From the NCBI RefSeq assembly GCF_000317285.1, contig NZ_AJLN01000123.1, positions 1 to 64,000 of the forward strand: a stretch of 64,000 nucleotides of DNA, written 5' to 3'. Below are positions 18,480-28,387 of the stretch, piece after piece. The DNA is from Chlorogloeopsis fritschii PCC 6912. Its GTDB lineage: Bacteria > Cyanobacteriota > Cyanobacteriia > Cyanobacteriales > Nostocaceae. A program made the position numbers and the translations under genes. The number at the start of each line of letters is the position of its first letter. Position 1 is the first letter of the stretch. The notes below the pieces were generated by a model. It was not told the DNA's origin, searched no databases, and saw only the letters and a list, made by a program, of their open reading frames with translations.

Positions 18480-19403
18480 TTAGTGATTATGCGCCTCTGT
18501 GCCCTTAGTAACTAGGGGAATAGAAATTTGCAGCCTAATCACATCTTCGGTTTGTGCTTGAGCATCAAGACAGGGAACGATTTCCAACTTGCTCCCCATT
18601 ACTTCTAATAAGACTTGAGCAAGTAAGAGATTCGTTCCTGCTAAAAATCTCGGATTTTCTTCACCCAGTTCACACACTAGATGTTCTGATTTAATTAAAT
18701 CTATTGACTCACTTTGAGAGACAGCTTCAGAAGGCACATCTAACCAAATGTGAACCAACTTACTTGTAGATACAACTTGGGAAGAGATATAAATACTGCC
18801 TTCCTCCATTTGAGCAATGACAGCTTCGATTAAATATAGTAATACTTGTCTGCACCAGCGAAAATCTATAAAAATTTGAATTTCTGGATCGGGTAGCAAT
18901 ACCTTGAAGGGAAAATTGCGATTTTCCGCGAGCATATAAGTTAACTCATAAACCTCCTGTAGGAGATCGGCTAGCGATCGCGATTGCAGATCTAATTTAC
19001 TGGTGCCATGTTCTAACCTGGCAACATTCAAAATTTCATCGATTAATTTTAATAGCTTTAGTGCCCGTTCCTGAGCTTGGTTGATAAATTCTCGTTCTTC
19101 TTCTGGGTTTTCACACAAATTCGATAAGATTAACTGATGCAAACCAATTAAACCATTAATAGGCGATCGCAAGACGTGCGTAGTTCGCGCTAAAAATCCT
19201 GCTTTAAACTGACTCATTTCTCGTGCCATGTGATAAGCCAGTTGGGTTTGCTTGAGTTCTTCCTGGAGTTCTGCTATTCTCTGCTGTTTGACTGGCGTTA
19301 CTACAAATGAACTAGATGGCTTTTTTGTCCGCAGCAGTAACCCATTCACACCCAATCCTAATAATAATCCTGCTCCTAAATAGACCCAATTACTCCAGTC
19401 CAT
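18480..19403 (-). CDS. Degenerate histidine-kinase-like protein
   Basis: A 307-residue protein. An N-terminal membrane anchor (~7-25) is followed by a coiled-coil linker (~38-65) and a HisKA-like dimerisation domain with H-box FLARTTHVLRSPINGLIGL (His76). The ATPase half is poorly conserved: the N-box position reads RQVLLYLIEAVIAQM with no expected Asn, and no DxGxG G1 box is visible. The phospho-acceptor His is present but ATP binding is doubtful. It may be a scaffold, a phosphotransfer partner or a diverged kinase. No response regulator is adjacent. ATG 19403 gives the membrane anchor. Confidence 0.7.
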   Translation of the reverse strand: MDWSNWVYLGAGLLLGLGVNGLLLRTKKPSSSFVVTPVKQQRIAELQEELKQTQLAYHMAREMSQFKAGFLARTTHVLRSPINGLIGLHQLILSNLCENPEEEREFINQAQERALKLLKLIDEILNVARLEHGTSKLDLQSRSLADLLQEVYELTYMLAENRNFPFKVLLPDPEIQIFIDFRWCRQVLLYLIEAVIAQMEEGSIYISSQVVSTSKLVHIWLDVPSEAVSQSESIDLIKSEHLVCELGEENPRFLAGTNLLLAQVLLEVMGSKLEIVPCLDAQAQTEDVIRLQISIPLVTKGTEAHNH

Positions 19404-19597
19404 AATTTATTTAGCAAAAATATTAACTTTTTAATTGACCACTAAGGCGTAGAGTAAAGTTCCGGAGTAGCCCTATAGAACAGGTGTCTTGTTGATTTAA
19501 CAAACCAGACAATCATATGAGAAATCACACTTTAAGGGAATGAAAACTGTCTTTCCTCTAGCTCCTAGCCTCAGCGCCCCTATTTTCAGGTGAGATT

Positions 19598-20185
19598 TCA
19601 AACTAACTTAATTCCACCTTGCCGTAAAATTTGCCAATTTTCTCCAGTCCATTTGGCAACGGTAGAAGGTACTCCAATTCCCGGTATTTCATTGTCGCAT
19701 TCGACTGCAGACAATGTCAGGGCTTGAGGAAACTGAGCTTCGATTTCTGCCATTGTTTGTAAAGCTGGTTGACCTGATAAATTAGCGCTAGTGGTGGCAA
19801 GTGGCCCTGTTTGTGCCAAAATTTTTTGAGCGATCGCACAATTAGGTACACGGATGCCAATTGTAGTTGGATCGATAGGATTCATCGCTTTTGGCACCAG
19901 GGCTGAGGCAGGTAAAACTAAAGTCAGCGCACCCGGCCAATATTTCTTGGCTATTTGTTGCCAAATTTGATACTCGCTATTACTACCACGGACAAAAGGC
20001 CAAAGTTCTTCTGCTCTAGCTGCCATTAAGATTAAAGGTTTATCTTGACTCCGCTGCTTGGCGGTAAAAATTAATGCTCCTTGCTCTGGGATAACTGCCA
20101 GTGCAGGAACGGTATCTGTAGGAAAGCTTACTAATTTACCTGCTCGTGCTTCAGCTACAAGTACATCTAGAGAAACTTGCGTCAT
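19598..20185 (-). CDS. tsaC: L-threonylcarbamoyladenylate synthase
   Basis: A 195-residue YrdC/Sua5-type enzyme that makes threonylcarbamoyl-AMP from threonine, bicarbonate and ATP, the first step of tRNA t6A37 synthesis. Seen: SFPTDTVPALAV near the start, KQRSQDKPLILM, WPGALTLVLPAS, and TTSANLSGQPALQT. It works upstream of TsaD (encoded at 26019-27059). prmC lies upstream on the same strand, a common bacterial neighbour, separated by ~360 bases with repeats. Start ATG 20185. Confidence 0.92.
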   Translation of the reverse strand: MTQVSLDVLVAEARAGKLVSFPTDTVPALAVIPEQGALIFTAKQRSQDKPLILMAARAEELWPFVRGSNSEYQIWQQIAKKYWPGALTLVLPASALVPKAMNPIDPTTIGIRVPNCAIAQKILAQTGPLATTSANLSGQPALQTMAEIEAQFPQALTLSAVECDNEIPGIGVPSTVAKWTGENWQILRQGGIKLV

Positions 20186-20544
20186 TTGAAAATGATGAAT
20201 AATAAAATCTGAATTATGAAACTTATTTATACTTTATAATTCAGATCTGATTATTTTAGAAATCGACCACAGATATACTGGGTACTGGTGATTGGGTACT
20301 GGGTATTGGCGATTCGGTACTAGGAAGAGGACAAGGAGACAAGGAGAAGAATTTTCCCCCTCTGCTCCCCTGCACCTGGTGCTTCTTTCCTAGTCCCTAG
20401 TTCCTAGTCCCTAGTCCCTACTCCCGTGTGCATCTGTATTTATCTGTGGTTGTTATCACCTAAAAATCGGATTTTGCAATCAATCTATTCTTTGGTGTGG
20501 CTCAAGGTGAGTTCGGCTAATTGACATTAGACGTAATTCATCAT
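20186..20544. other. Intergenic region with STRR-like repeats
   Basis: Between tsaC and prmC. It holds tandem-like GGGTACTGGTGATT/GGGTACTGGGTATT units (~20280-20330) and CTAGTCC heptamers (~20390-20422). No gene seen. Confidence 0.6.
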
Positions 20545-21459
20545 TCATAATTTCTTGGCAAGAGCGAAGCGTTCGATACCAGCTAAATCGGTGTGAATTT
20601 CAATATTGTCATAGCTACCTTGGGCTTGCAACATTTCTCGCACTGCATCTGCCTGCCCTGCCATCATCTCTATTAACCACACCCCACCTGGACATAAGTA
20701 GGCAGAAGAAGTTTCTATTAAATGACGAATACAAGCCAAGCCATCAGCGCCTCCATCTAATGCCAGTTGTGGCTCATGATTCATCACTTCTGGTTGCAAC
20801 TCAGATACGATTTTGGTGGGAATATAAGGTGGGTTTGACACCATACCACTGAACTGTCCTTTGAATGATTCGAGTGGTTCCCACCACGAACCGCGATAAA
20901 AATGTATGCGATCGCCAAAACCGTAATTTTGAGCGTTTTGTTGAGCAATCAAAAGTGCTGCTTCAGAGCAGTCAACAGCGTGGATTGTTGCTTCCCTAAA
21001 GGCATCTGCAAGCCCAAGGGCGATCGCTCCACTGCCGGTTCCTAAATCTGCCCAATGTCCTTGTTCTAAGCGTAAATTTTTCTGGCTTTTGCCAACGGCG
21101 GCAACTGCTAAATCAATTAAACACTCAGTTTCTGGTCTGGGAATCAAAACCGCAGGAGACACTACAACTTTGAACTGTCGCCAAGGTGTAACTCTGGTAA
21201 TGTATTGTACTGGTAGACGCTGATCTAGGCGTTTTTGCCACAGCGCTTCTAATTCTTCTAAAGATAGCTGCAGCTGAATTTGCGGCCAGTCTTTAAATAA
21301 CTCTAAACGAAGTGCCAAACGGTCTAAACCAGCAACCTCTTGTAACAGCCAATCTACCTCAGCAGGTGGCACATCAGCAGCGATCGAGGCAGCGATCGCT
21401 TTTGTGCGCCACTGCCAAAGCTGCAAACCAGAAGTATCCTTTGGCTGTTTTTGTGTCAT
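20545..21459 (-). CDS. prmC: Release factor N5-glutamine methyltransferase
   Basis: A 304-residue SAM-dependent enzyme that methylates the Gln of the GGQ motif in RF1/RF2. The N-terminal helical domain (~1-100) includes LIPRPETECLI. SAM motif I is DLGTGSGAIALGLA and the catalytic NPPY is in MVSNPPYIPT. Full length. The start ATG 21459 is followed upstream by a CAGTTATCAGTT repeat. It cooperates with prfC/RF1/RF2 in termination. Confidence 0.94.
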   Translation of the reverse strand: MTQKQPKDTSGLQLWQWRTKAIAASIAADVPPAEVDWLLQEVAGLDRLALRLELFKDWPQIQLQLSLEELEALWQKRLDQRLPVQYITRVTPWRQFKVVVSPAVLIPRPETECLIDLAVAAVGKSQKNLRLEQGHWADLGTGSGAIALGLADAFREATIHAVDCSEAALLIAQQNAQNYGFGDRIHFYRGSWWEPLESFKGQFSGMVSNPPYIPTKIVSELQPEVMNHEPQLALDGGADGLACIRHLIETSSAYLCPGGVWLIEMMAGQADAVREMLQAQGSYDNIEIHTDLAGIERFALAKKL

Positions 21460-21462
21460 ACG

Positions 21463-21506
21463 TTAACAGTTATCAGTTGTCAGTTATCAGTTATCAGTTA
21501 TCAGTT
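21463..21506. repeat. Short tandem repeat upstream of prmC
   Basis: Tandem CAGTTAT(C)/CAGTTGT units directly upstream of the prmC start. The unit type resembles other STRRs in the window. Confidence 0.7.
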
Positions 21507-21619
21507 CATCTCCCCTAACTAAAGTTTAGGGAATTTAAACCATGAAAATGAATTCGCTTTCTTCTATCCATAATTCTGATTTTGATAACTGTTTACTGTT
21601 TACTGATAACTGAGTTTAG

Positions 21620-22420
21620 TTATTTTTTCCTTTGAGCCGGTGGTGCTTGATTAGAAGCACTATTTTTGGGAAGTGATTGAATATACTGCCTAGCCTCTGG
21701 AGATGGGAAAAAGATTACCTGTTCCAGCCACTTATCGTTTTTCTCCTGCAAGGTTTTAATGATTCCATCTACATCCACTACCTGGATATCAGCTTTGGGG
21801 AACTTGGGCTTCACCTGCTTCAATAGATTATCTGCGTCTTGCTTGCTTGTAAACAGAGGAATGTATTCCTTCTTATCAGCACCCAATTCAATCGGGACAT
21901 ACCCCTTATCTGGTGCAAATCTGACAAGAAAAATAGGTACGCTTCTAAACTGTTTGATGTCTTGACCGCTTTGCCGCAATAATTCCATTGCTCCCTGAAT
22001 CTCCCGATCTACGGGTTTGAAAGCAAAGAGTAGGCGATTTGGCTGATTTTTAGTTTTTTGCAATTGCTGATAAATTACTCCCAGCGGCACTGCGGTTACT
22101 TGTAGACTTTTAAGCATTTCTGCTTTCTTTGGGTCTTTTTCTTGAGCATTCCGCAGCTGGTTGACAAAAGCTTGAGCTTCCTGCTGGCTCATATACACAC
22201 CTGTCACCGAACTACCCTTCTGGGTATTTTGTTCTTCTAGGGGACGACTGAGTGGCAAGCCTTGAGGATTAGTGATTAAAAATACTGGTACTTGATCCAG
22301 TATTTGCTTTATTTTTTGCTCTGATAATGCTAGTACTGGAGCACTTGCGCTCAAAAAAGTTGACAGCAGAGTACTCCCCACTAAACCTAATGTTGTACCC
22401 CAGCGTACCAATGAATTCAT
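21620..22420 (-). CDS. Tic22-family protein
   Basis: A 266-residue protein. ATG 22420 has an excellent ribosome-binding site (AGGAGA, 5-6 bases upstream), so the in-frame upstream extension is rejected. A signal peptide (RWGTTLGLVGSTLLSTFLSA, cleavage after LA) is followed by two repeated beta-alpha halves typical of Tic22 (VPVFLITNPQGLPL, VTGVYMSQQEAQAFV; then VPIFLVRFAPDKGYVPIELG, FTSKQDADNLL). Cyanobacterial Tic22 is periplasmic/thylakoid-associated and needed for outer-membrane biogenesis; the plant homologue works in chloroplast protein import. The C-terminus is Pro/Gln-rich. Confidence 0.85.
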   Translation of the reverse strand: MNSLVRWGTTLGLVGSTLLSTFLSASAPVLALSEQKIKQILDQVPVFLITNPQGLPLSRPLEEQNTQKGSSVTGVYMSQQEAQAFVNQLRNAQEKDPKKAEMLKSLQVTAVPLGVIYQQLQKTKNQPNRLLFAFKPVDREIQGAMELLRQSGQDIKQFRSVPIFLVRFAPDKGYVPIELGADKKEYIPLFTSKQDADNLLKQVKPKFPKADIQVVDVDGIIKTLQEKNDKWLEQVIFFPSPEARQYIQSLPKNSASNQAPPAQRKK

Positions 22421-22910
22421 GACTTCTCCTAGCATCAATACTTCAATCAAGTCACACGAACAATAAAATTGGCACAGAACCAACTAGTTTCAGTTATGAT
22501 ATCCCGATCGCTAGCCGATCGTGCTTTAGTTTGTCAATTCACCTTGAGATTGACTCCAAGATACTGTAGATAGATGCTTGCTATATTTTGCTCCCAGGCT
22601 AAGAAAAATTTCCCGCTCTTGGAGACGACAAATGCCATTTTATTGCTTTTACTTAGCATCGTTGACTCTACAGCATAGTCAATAGTTCCACCCATCGCAA
22701 TCAAGGCAAGTGTTAAATCTGACGTTAGATTATCAAAGCCACAGAAATTTAATTTGTATTTTTATTAATCTAGTTGGATTTTTTCAAAAAAGCTAAATTT
22801 CTTTAAGTAAAAATATTTATAATTTTAAGTATTATCAAATACTTATATTTTTATCTGCTCATAGATTAAAATATAGTCAAGTTTTATTTATTTTTTGCTT
22901 AAATAATGAA
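22421..22910. other. Intergenic region between tic22 and tRNA-Pro
   Basis: No gene found. The second half (~22740-22900) is strongly AT-rich. The tic22 promoter must lie in the first part. Confidence 0.5.
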
Positions 22911-22943
22911 AAACTCTAGGGATAATTGTTAGCTCTAGAGTTT
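22911..22943 (-). terminator. Terminator downstream of tRNA-Pro
   Basis: Perfect 9-bp arms AAACTCTAG (22911-22919) and CTAGAGTTT (22935-22943). On the minus strand the second arm is followed by TTTTTCATT. It lies ~20 bases beyond the tRNA 3' end. Confidence 0.65.
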
Positions 22944-22963
22944 AAAAAAAATTTTTGTTTAAG

Positions 22964-23037
22964 TCGGGATGACAGGATTTGAACCTGCGGCATCCTGCTC
23001 CCAAAGCAGGCGCGCTACCAAGCTGCGCTACATCCCG
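22964..23037 (-). tRNA. tRNA-Pro (anticodon UGG)
   Basis: A 74-base cloverleaf on the minus strand. Acceptor arms are CGGGATG/CATCCCG with discriminator A. The D-arm is GCGCAGCTTGGTAGCGC. The anticodon stem-loop is CCTGC-TTTGGGA-GCAGG with anticodon TGG, and the T-arm contains GGTTCAAATCC. CCA is not encoded. Confidence 0.97.
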
Positions 23038-23242
23038 GTTTCACTATTCTACTACAGATTTGGCATTTGCAGCCAAGTACCTCAAAAAGCGCACAGCACG
23101 TTTATGCACTCTTTAAAAGAGTATAAGTAAGTTGGTTGTCTGTCAACTACTATGTAAAGCCTGTGCTAAAAAAATCGCACTTCAAAATCTCTGCCAGCAT
23201 AATTGAACATGATGACACCAGTGGCTGCAGTTTTGTAGGAAG

Positions 23243-23830
<588 letters not shown>

Positions 23831-24029
23831 CTAATGAGAGAGTGTTAATTAACGTTTTACTGAACTACCCATTTTTGCTCCATAACACTTCTATCTTTTA
23901 GGTGCTGTTGGAACTTGCAATGGTATCCGTTTCAGAAAGCGCTGATTTCACACCAATCATTTTCAACTTTAGCATTTTGTAGTAAATGCTAGGAGAAATT
24001 AACCAAAGGGACAACAATCCAACACGAAA

Positions 24030-24052
24030 TTGTACATTACAAAGTTGTACAT
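24030..24052 (+). promoter_or_regulatory. Direct repeat TTGTACAT upstream of the ACT-domain gene
   Basis: TTGTACAT occurs at 24030-24037 and 24045-24052, 15 bases apart and ~55 bases before the ACT-domain gene start. A similar doubled TTGTACAA lies upstream of psaF. Possible operator; the regulator is unknown. Confidence 0.35.
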
Positions 24053-24106
24053 AACACCTATGAACGCTTTAGATTTGATGACAGCGAGCAAGGCTTACAC
24101 CCAACA

Positions 24107-24826
24107 ATGGCTTCTGGTTTAAAATCTTCGACACTAGAACTCCTAAAGCGCTTTAACCGCGCTTTTCCTCAGTTTTACGAACAATTTGTCAGCAGTGAGA
24201 TTCAACTGCAAAATTTGCGGTTAGCCTACCGCCTCTATAAAACCAGACGTGCCGTGATTGAGTTGAAACAAGAAGGTAGTAAAAGTGCCTTACATTTTGC
24301 TTACCGCAATCAGTCGTTTCTCCTCAGCGATATTTTTGGTGTGCTGGCGGCTTACGGGCTAACAATTCATAGTTTGAGTTTATACGGTCAGATCAGACCG
24401 CCAATGCTAGTATTTATCAAACTGCTGGTATCTCGTGGCAGCAAAGTTCTAAGCGATAAAACCTCAGAAAACGTCTGCCGTGCGATTCGAGAAGCATTGG
24501 CAGGGCGGTTTGAAGTAGAAGAGATGCTAGCGGTAGAATTCAATCTTGATACTGGTCTAGAGCAAGTACAAACTGAATTCTACGTCGATCCGGTTTTTCA
24601 TCTTCCGGCTTTAGTCATTGAAGCTGACAACCAACCGGGACTATTCTACAAAGTGATGTATGCCATTTGGCAGGAAGACCTTTTGGTCGTAAATGCCAAT
24701 TTGCTAGTTTGGCGCGGTCGTACACGCTTGATACTTTATTTGTTAGGGCCAAATGAAAGTCTGATTCCAGAATATCTAGGTCACAAAATTGCTGAAGGGG
24801 TACGGCAAAGGTTGTTAGGCAAATGA
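24107..24826 (+). CDS. ACT-domain protein (GlnD C-terminal-like)
   Basis: A 239-residue cytosolic protein. Residues ~65-145 (LHFAYRNQSFLLSDIFGVLAAYGLTI) and ~165-235 (ALVIEADNQPGLFYKVMYAIWQEDLLVVNANL) look like two ACT repeats of the type at the C-terminus of GlnD/ACR proteins, which bind amino acids. No catalytic domain is present. Ligand and role unknown. ATG 24107; an alpha/beta hydrolase follows ~80 bases downstream on the same strand, possibly co-transcribed. Confidence 0.75.
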   Translation: MASGLKSSTLELLKRFNRAFPQFYEQFVSSEIQLQNLRLAYRLYKTRRAVIELKQEGSKSALHFAYRNQSFLLSDIFGVLAAYGLTIHSLSLYGQIRPPMLVFIKLLVSRGSKVLSDKTSENVCRAIREALAGRFEVEEMLAVEFNLDTGLEQVQTEFYVDPVFHLPALVIEADNQPGLFYKVMYAIWQEDLLVVNANLLVWRGRTRLILYLLGPNESLIPEYLGHKIAEGVRQRLLGK

Positions 24827-24907
24827 GTTAATAGTCACTGCTGTTTGGATTGATAACTACCACTGACTTTATTCAATCGCACCCGCCCTTAAAGGTACGA
24901 TAGAAGC

Positions 24908-25987
24908 ATGGCTACCATCGAAATCTTGGGCGTTCCCCACGCATACGAACTCACGGCTCCCACCTCCTGCCCTGATACTCTAGTATTTGTTCATGGTTGG
25001 CTCAACAGCCGTGGATACTGGCAACCCGTAATTTCTCGTCTATCGGCAACTTTTCAGTGTTTATCTTATGATTTAAGGGGTTTTGGCGAGTCTCAACCTA
25101 ACGGAAAAACAAACTTTCTTCATGAAGAAACTTCTTTTTATTTGAGTTCTAATGAAGGCAGTGATTTTGTTAATCCCTTTGATTCTCTTTATACCCCGGC
25201 TGCTTATGCACGAGATTTAACAATTTTATTAGAACAGTTAAATATTACTAGTGCTTGGCTCGTTGGTCACTCCTTGGGGGGGACGATCGCCCTTTGGGAA
25301 GCTGCTCAAAATCCGGATCGCGTCCGGGGGGTGATCTGTATCAACGCAGGTGGTGGTATTTATCTCAAAGAAGCTTTTGAACAATTTCGCTCAGTCGGTC
25401 AAAGATTCTTGCAGCTCCGTCCTCGCTGGCTCAAGCAAGTACCTTTGATTGATTTGCTATTTTGCAGGGCAAGCGTGGCGCGTCCTTTGGAACGTCATTG
25501 GGCACGCCAACGGGTAATCGATTTTGTCGTAGCCAACCCAGAAGCAGCTTTAGGAACACTGCTAGACTTCACAACCGAGGAAGAAATCAACCGTTTACCT
25601 CAGCTTGTATCCCAACTTAAGCAGCCAGTTTACTTTCTAGCCGGTACAGAAGACAAAGTGATGGAGCCAAAGTATGTTCGTCACTTAGCTAGTTTTCATC
25701 AGTTATTTCAATACTGCGGTGACAATGTCATTGAAATTCCTAATTGCGGACATTTAGCAATGTTAGAGCAACCGGATGTGGTAGCTGCTCACATTTCCTC
25801 CATAGTTACCCCGCACACTCAAACAGAGGAGGAGAGTGGAAGAGGAGGGGACAAGGGGACAAGGGGAGGACACTTTCGTAAGGAGGTTCCCTCCGTTGTA
25901 GATGCGAAGCGGCTTCCGGAGGAGGAAAGTGTCCCTCGACAAACAGAGGAGGAGAAAGTATTTATACCTAAAATGAACACAGAATGA
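24908..25987 (+). CDS. Alpha/beta hydrolase with repeat-derived C-terminal tail
   Basis: A 359-residue protein. Oxyanion region FVHGWLNSRGYW, nucleophile elbow LVGHSLGGTIAL (Ser ~123), acid in AGTEDKVMEPKY, and the catalytic His in IPNCGHLAMLEQP, so the triad is complete by ~residue 290. The last ~55 residues are unlike the family: they are Glu/Gly/Arg-rich and translated from an inserted repeat (see 25820-25955). Substrate unknown. It is convergent with tsaD, whose stop lies 32 bases away. Confidence 0.85.
   Translation: MATIEILGVPHAYELTAPTSCPDTLVFVHGWLNSRGYWQPVISRLSATFQCLSYDLRGFGESQPNGKTNFLHEETSFYLSSNEGSDFVNPFDSLYTPAAYARDLTILLEQLNITSAWLVGHSLGGTIALWEAAQNPDRVRGVICINAGGGIYLKEAFEQFRSVGQRFLQLRPRWLKQVPLIDLLFCRASVARPLERHWARQRVIDFVVANPEAALGTLLDFTTEEEINRLPQLVSQLKQPVYFLAGTEDKVMEPKYVRHLASFHQLFQYCGDNVIEIPNCGHLAMLEQPDVVAAHISSIVTPHTQTEEESGRGGDKGTRGGHFRKEVPSVVDAKRLPEEESVPRQTEEEKVFIPKMNTE
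25820..25955. repeat. In-frame 120-bp repeat insertion with 16-bp direct repeats
   Basis: CAAACAGAGGAGGAGA occurs at 25820-25835 and again at 25940-25955, exactly 120 bases (40 codons) apart. Between them are GACACTTTC and its inverse GAAAGTGTC and a piece of the GC-rich interspersed family (TTCCCTCCGTTGTAG...GCGAAGCGGCTTCCGGAGG). The reading frame of the hydrolase is preserved through it. Confidence 0.75.
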
Positions 25988-26018
25988 ATTGATATTCTGA
26001 CTACTGAGTTCTTAATTG

Positions 26019-27059
26019 TCAATGATACAACTGCATGACATCTGTCAGCCCCAGTCGGGATTGCACGCTGAGTGTTAGGGGGGATGTGTGTCCTCGATTG
26101 AGATGATCGGCTGCGGCACACCCAATCATCGCGGCGTTGTCAGTACAAAATTTTAAAGGGGGAAATAATACGCGCAAATTATGGGCTGCTGCTGCTGTTT
26201 GCAAGTGTTGTCTTAAACCACTGTTGGCTGCTACACCACCACCCACAGCAATAGTATCCAAACCGTGGTTGAGGGCACAGGCGATCGCTCGTTTGGTGAG
26301 CGATCGGGCTACCGTATCCTGAAAACTAGCTGCCACGTCTTTTACTGGTACAGGTTGCTGCTGTTTTTCCAACTGCTGTACTAACCGCAATACAGCTGTC
26401 TTTAAACCACTAAAACTTGCATCATAGGGATGATACCCACCACTTGGTAAGGAAACTTTCCCCTCCGGCAAGCTAAATGCCTGGGGATTTCCCTGTTGTG
26501 CTAAACGATCGATAATAGGCCCGCCTGGATACCCCAATTGCAACAGACGCGCTACTTTATCAAAGGCTTCACCAGCAGCGTCATCACGGGTTTCACCCAG
26601 AGTTTTGTAATCGCCACAATCATTAACGTAAATCAAGCTTGTGTGCCCACCGGAAACAAGCAAACTCAGAAAAGGAGGCTCTAGCGTCGGCTCGCTCAGA
26701 TAAGTCGCGTAAATATGCCCTTCTAAGTGATGGACGCCTAAAAATGGCTTATTATGTAACATTGCCAGAGTTTTAGCCGCAGTTAAGCCAACCAGCAATG
26801 CCCCTACCAGCCCAGGCGCACAGGTGGCAGCGATGCCATCAATTTCCCCCCAATCGAGTTGGGCTTGTTCCATAGCTTGAGCGATCGCTTCATTAATTGT
26901 TTCTAAATGCTGCCTCGAAGCCACTTCCGGTACTACCCCGCCATACCGACTATGGACAGGAATCTGGGAGGCAATAATACTGCTTCTCAGTAGACGATTG
27001 TTAACAATTGCTACAGCAGTTTCATCACAACTGGTTTCGATTGCTAAAACGGTTGCCAT
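26019..27059 (-). CDS. tsaD: tRNA threonylcarbamoyltransferase TsaD
   Basis: A 346-residue ASKHA-fold enzyme that transfers threonylcarbamoyl to A37 of ANN-decoding tRNAs, using the product of TsaC. Seen: [14 protein letters not shown] start, the metal ligands H111 and H115 in [38 protein letters not shown], and the C-terminal nucleotide loop [12 protein letters not shown]. Full length. Start ATG 27059; it is divergent from psaF across ~500 bases. Confidence 0.96.
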   Translation of the reverse strand: MATVLAIETSCDETAVAIVNNRLLRSSIIASQIPVHSRYGGVVPEVASRQHLETINEAIAQAMEQAQLDWGEIDGIAATCAPGLVGALLVGLTAAKTLAMLHNKPFLGVHHLEGHIYATYLSEPTLEPPFLSLLVSGGHTSLIYVNDCGDYKTLGETRDDAAGEAFDKVARLLQLGYPGGPIIDRLAQQGNPQAFSLPEGKVSLPSGGYHPYDASFSGLKTAVLRLVQQLEKQQQPVPVKDVAASFQDTVARSLTKRAIACALNHGLDTIAVGGGVAANSGLRQHLQTAAAAHNLRVLFPPLKFCTDNAAMIGCAAADHLNRGHTSPLTLSVQSRLGLTDVMQLYH

Positions 27060-27490
27060 TACACAGTTACGCCTAATAAAGACTAGTTTGAGAAACTTTA
27101 ACTTTTATTTACTTCAACTTTACTCGGTTCACAGGCAAGAGTATGATTGCCTTAGACTCAAAACCCGTCAAAATAACAGGAAATACAGGCAAATTAGTCA
27201 GATTAACTCCTGTCAAAAGCCTAGTTGATCCTGTTTTAATTGTGGATTTCACTCCACAAACTCACAAAAAGACCAAATGGAAACTCTGCCTTTCTATTAG
27301 TCTTTAAAAGCAACAATGCTGCTTAAAAAGTGAGTTAGAAATGGATACAATTCTCTCTCACTGCAGTTTAAGAAGGGTTGTCATGGTTCAGCCATTGGGT
27401 ATAAATCCCATAAACATAAAATAAAGGTAATTTCAAAGTTTACCTTGATTTTATGAAACTATAATGACTTAATAGTTCTGCAAATCAAAA

Positions 27491-27517
27491 TTGTACAAGC
27501 CGCTTCGTTTTGTACAA
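27491..27517 (+). promoter_or_regulatory. Paired TTGTACAA palindromes upstream of psaF
   Basis: The 8-bp palindrome TTGTACAA occurs at 27491-27498 and 27510-27517, about 38 bases before the psaF start, with an AT-rich ATAATATAT next to it that could be a -10 region. Spacing (19 bases) is close to two helical turns, as expected for a dimeric repressor or activator. The factor is unknown; it is not the NtcA or HLR1 pattern. Confidence 0.4.
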
Positions 27518-27554
27518 ATAATATATTTGTTTCGTCATAAAAGGAAACAATTCC

Positions 27555-28052
27555 ATGCGACGCTTGTTTGCTTTGATTTTAGCGATTTTTCTTTGGTTCA
27601 ACTTTGCTCCATCTGCTAAAGCACTAGGAGCAGATCTCGTTCCTTGTAGTGAATCTCCTGCCTTTCAACAGCGGGCACAGGTTGCTCGCAATACTACAGC
27701 CGACCCACAATCTGGTCAAAAGCGATTTGAGCGTTATTCTCAGGCTCTATGCGGGCCTGAAGGTTTACCTCACTTGATTGTTGATGGCCGTCTAGATCGT
27801 GCTGGTGACTTTTTGATCCCCAGTATCCTCTTTTTGTATATTGCTGGTTGGATTGGTTGGGTAGGTCGTGCCTATCTACAAACAATCAAGAAACAAGGAG
27901 GCGATGTCGAGCAAAAAGAAATCCAAATCGAAGTTCCCTTGGCATTGCCAATCATGTTATCTGGTTTTGCTTGGCCAGCAGCAGCAATCAAAGAGTTGCT
28001 TTCTGGCGAATTAACAGCTAAGGATGAAGAAATTCCTGTTTCGCCACGTTAA
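27555..28052 (+). CDS. psaF: Photosystem I subunit III (PsaF)
   Basis: A 165-residue PSI subunit on the lumenal side, near the plastocyanin/cytochrome c6 docking area. The signal peptide [20 protein letters not shown] ends at AKA, and the mature protein starts LGADLVPC. Cys residues of the lumenal domain and the long membrane helix ([20 protein letters not shown]) are present. AAGGA precedes ATG 27555. psaJ follows 38 bases downstream; the two are almost certainly co-transcribed. Confidence 0.97.
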   Translation: MRRLFALILAIFLWFNFAPSAKALGADLVPCSESPAFQQRAQVARNTTADPQSGQKRFERYSQALCGPEGLPHLIVDGRLDRAGDFLIPSILFLYIAGWIGWVGRAYLQTIKKQGGDVEQKEIQIEVPLALPIMLSGFAWPAAAIKELLSGELTAKDEEIPVSPR

Positions 28053-28090
28053 TTCAGCTGTACTTATTCACTTAGTTTGGAGATGAATTC

Positions 28091-28228
28091 ATGAATAACC
28101 AAAGCCCTTTCCTCAAGTTTTTGAGTACAGCACCAGTAATCACCACAATCTGGCTGTTCATCACAGCAGGAATTTTAATTGAATTTAACCGCTTTTTCCC
28201 CGATCTACTTTTCCACCCGTTACCATAA
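28091..28228 (+). CDS. psaJ: Photosystem I subunit IX (PsaJ)
   Basis: A 45-residue single-helix protein. It begins [17 protein letters not shown], has the membrane helix [20 protein letters not shown] and ends FHPLP. It contacts PsaF in PSI. It lies 38 bases after psaF. Identification is firm because the whole sequence matches the family pattern. Confidence 0.95.
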   Translation: MNNQSPFLKFLSTAPVITTIWLFITAGILIEFNRFFPDLLFHPLP

Positions 28229-28263
28229 ATTGTTGACGGTTTTTAATAGCTGAGATGAATGAT

Positions 28264-28298
28264 GAGTGGTTAGTGGTTAGTGGTTAGTGGTTAGTGGT
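28264..28298. repeat. STRR heptamer GGTTAGT array
   Basis: About four consecutive (A)GTGGTT/TTAGTGG heptamers directly left of the inverted-core repeat copy at 28311. Confidence 0.75.
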
Positions 28299-28310
28299 AA
28301 ACAAACAACT

Positions 28311-28387
28311 ACTGTACGGGCGGGTTTAGAAGATAAGTTATCGGTTTAAACAGAAAGTTAATCAACAAAACCCGCCCCTACTAACTA
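28311..28387. repeat. Inverted-core repeat, copy A (core orientation 1)
   Basis: GGGCGGGTTT at 28318-28327 and AAACCCGCCC at 28368-28377 enclose a 40-base core starting AGAAGATAAG. The left flank is CAACTACTGTAC and the right flank is CTACTAAC. It lies in the psaJ-psaL gap. Confidence 0.85.

Noticed and set aside
28264-28298. Possible CRISPR array
   Set aside because: The repeats are contiguous heptamers with no spacers; no cas gene is present anywhere in the window.
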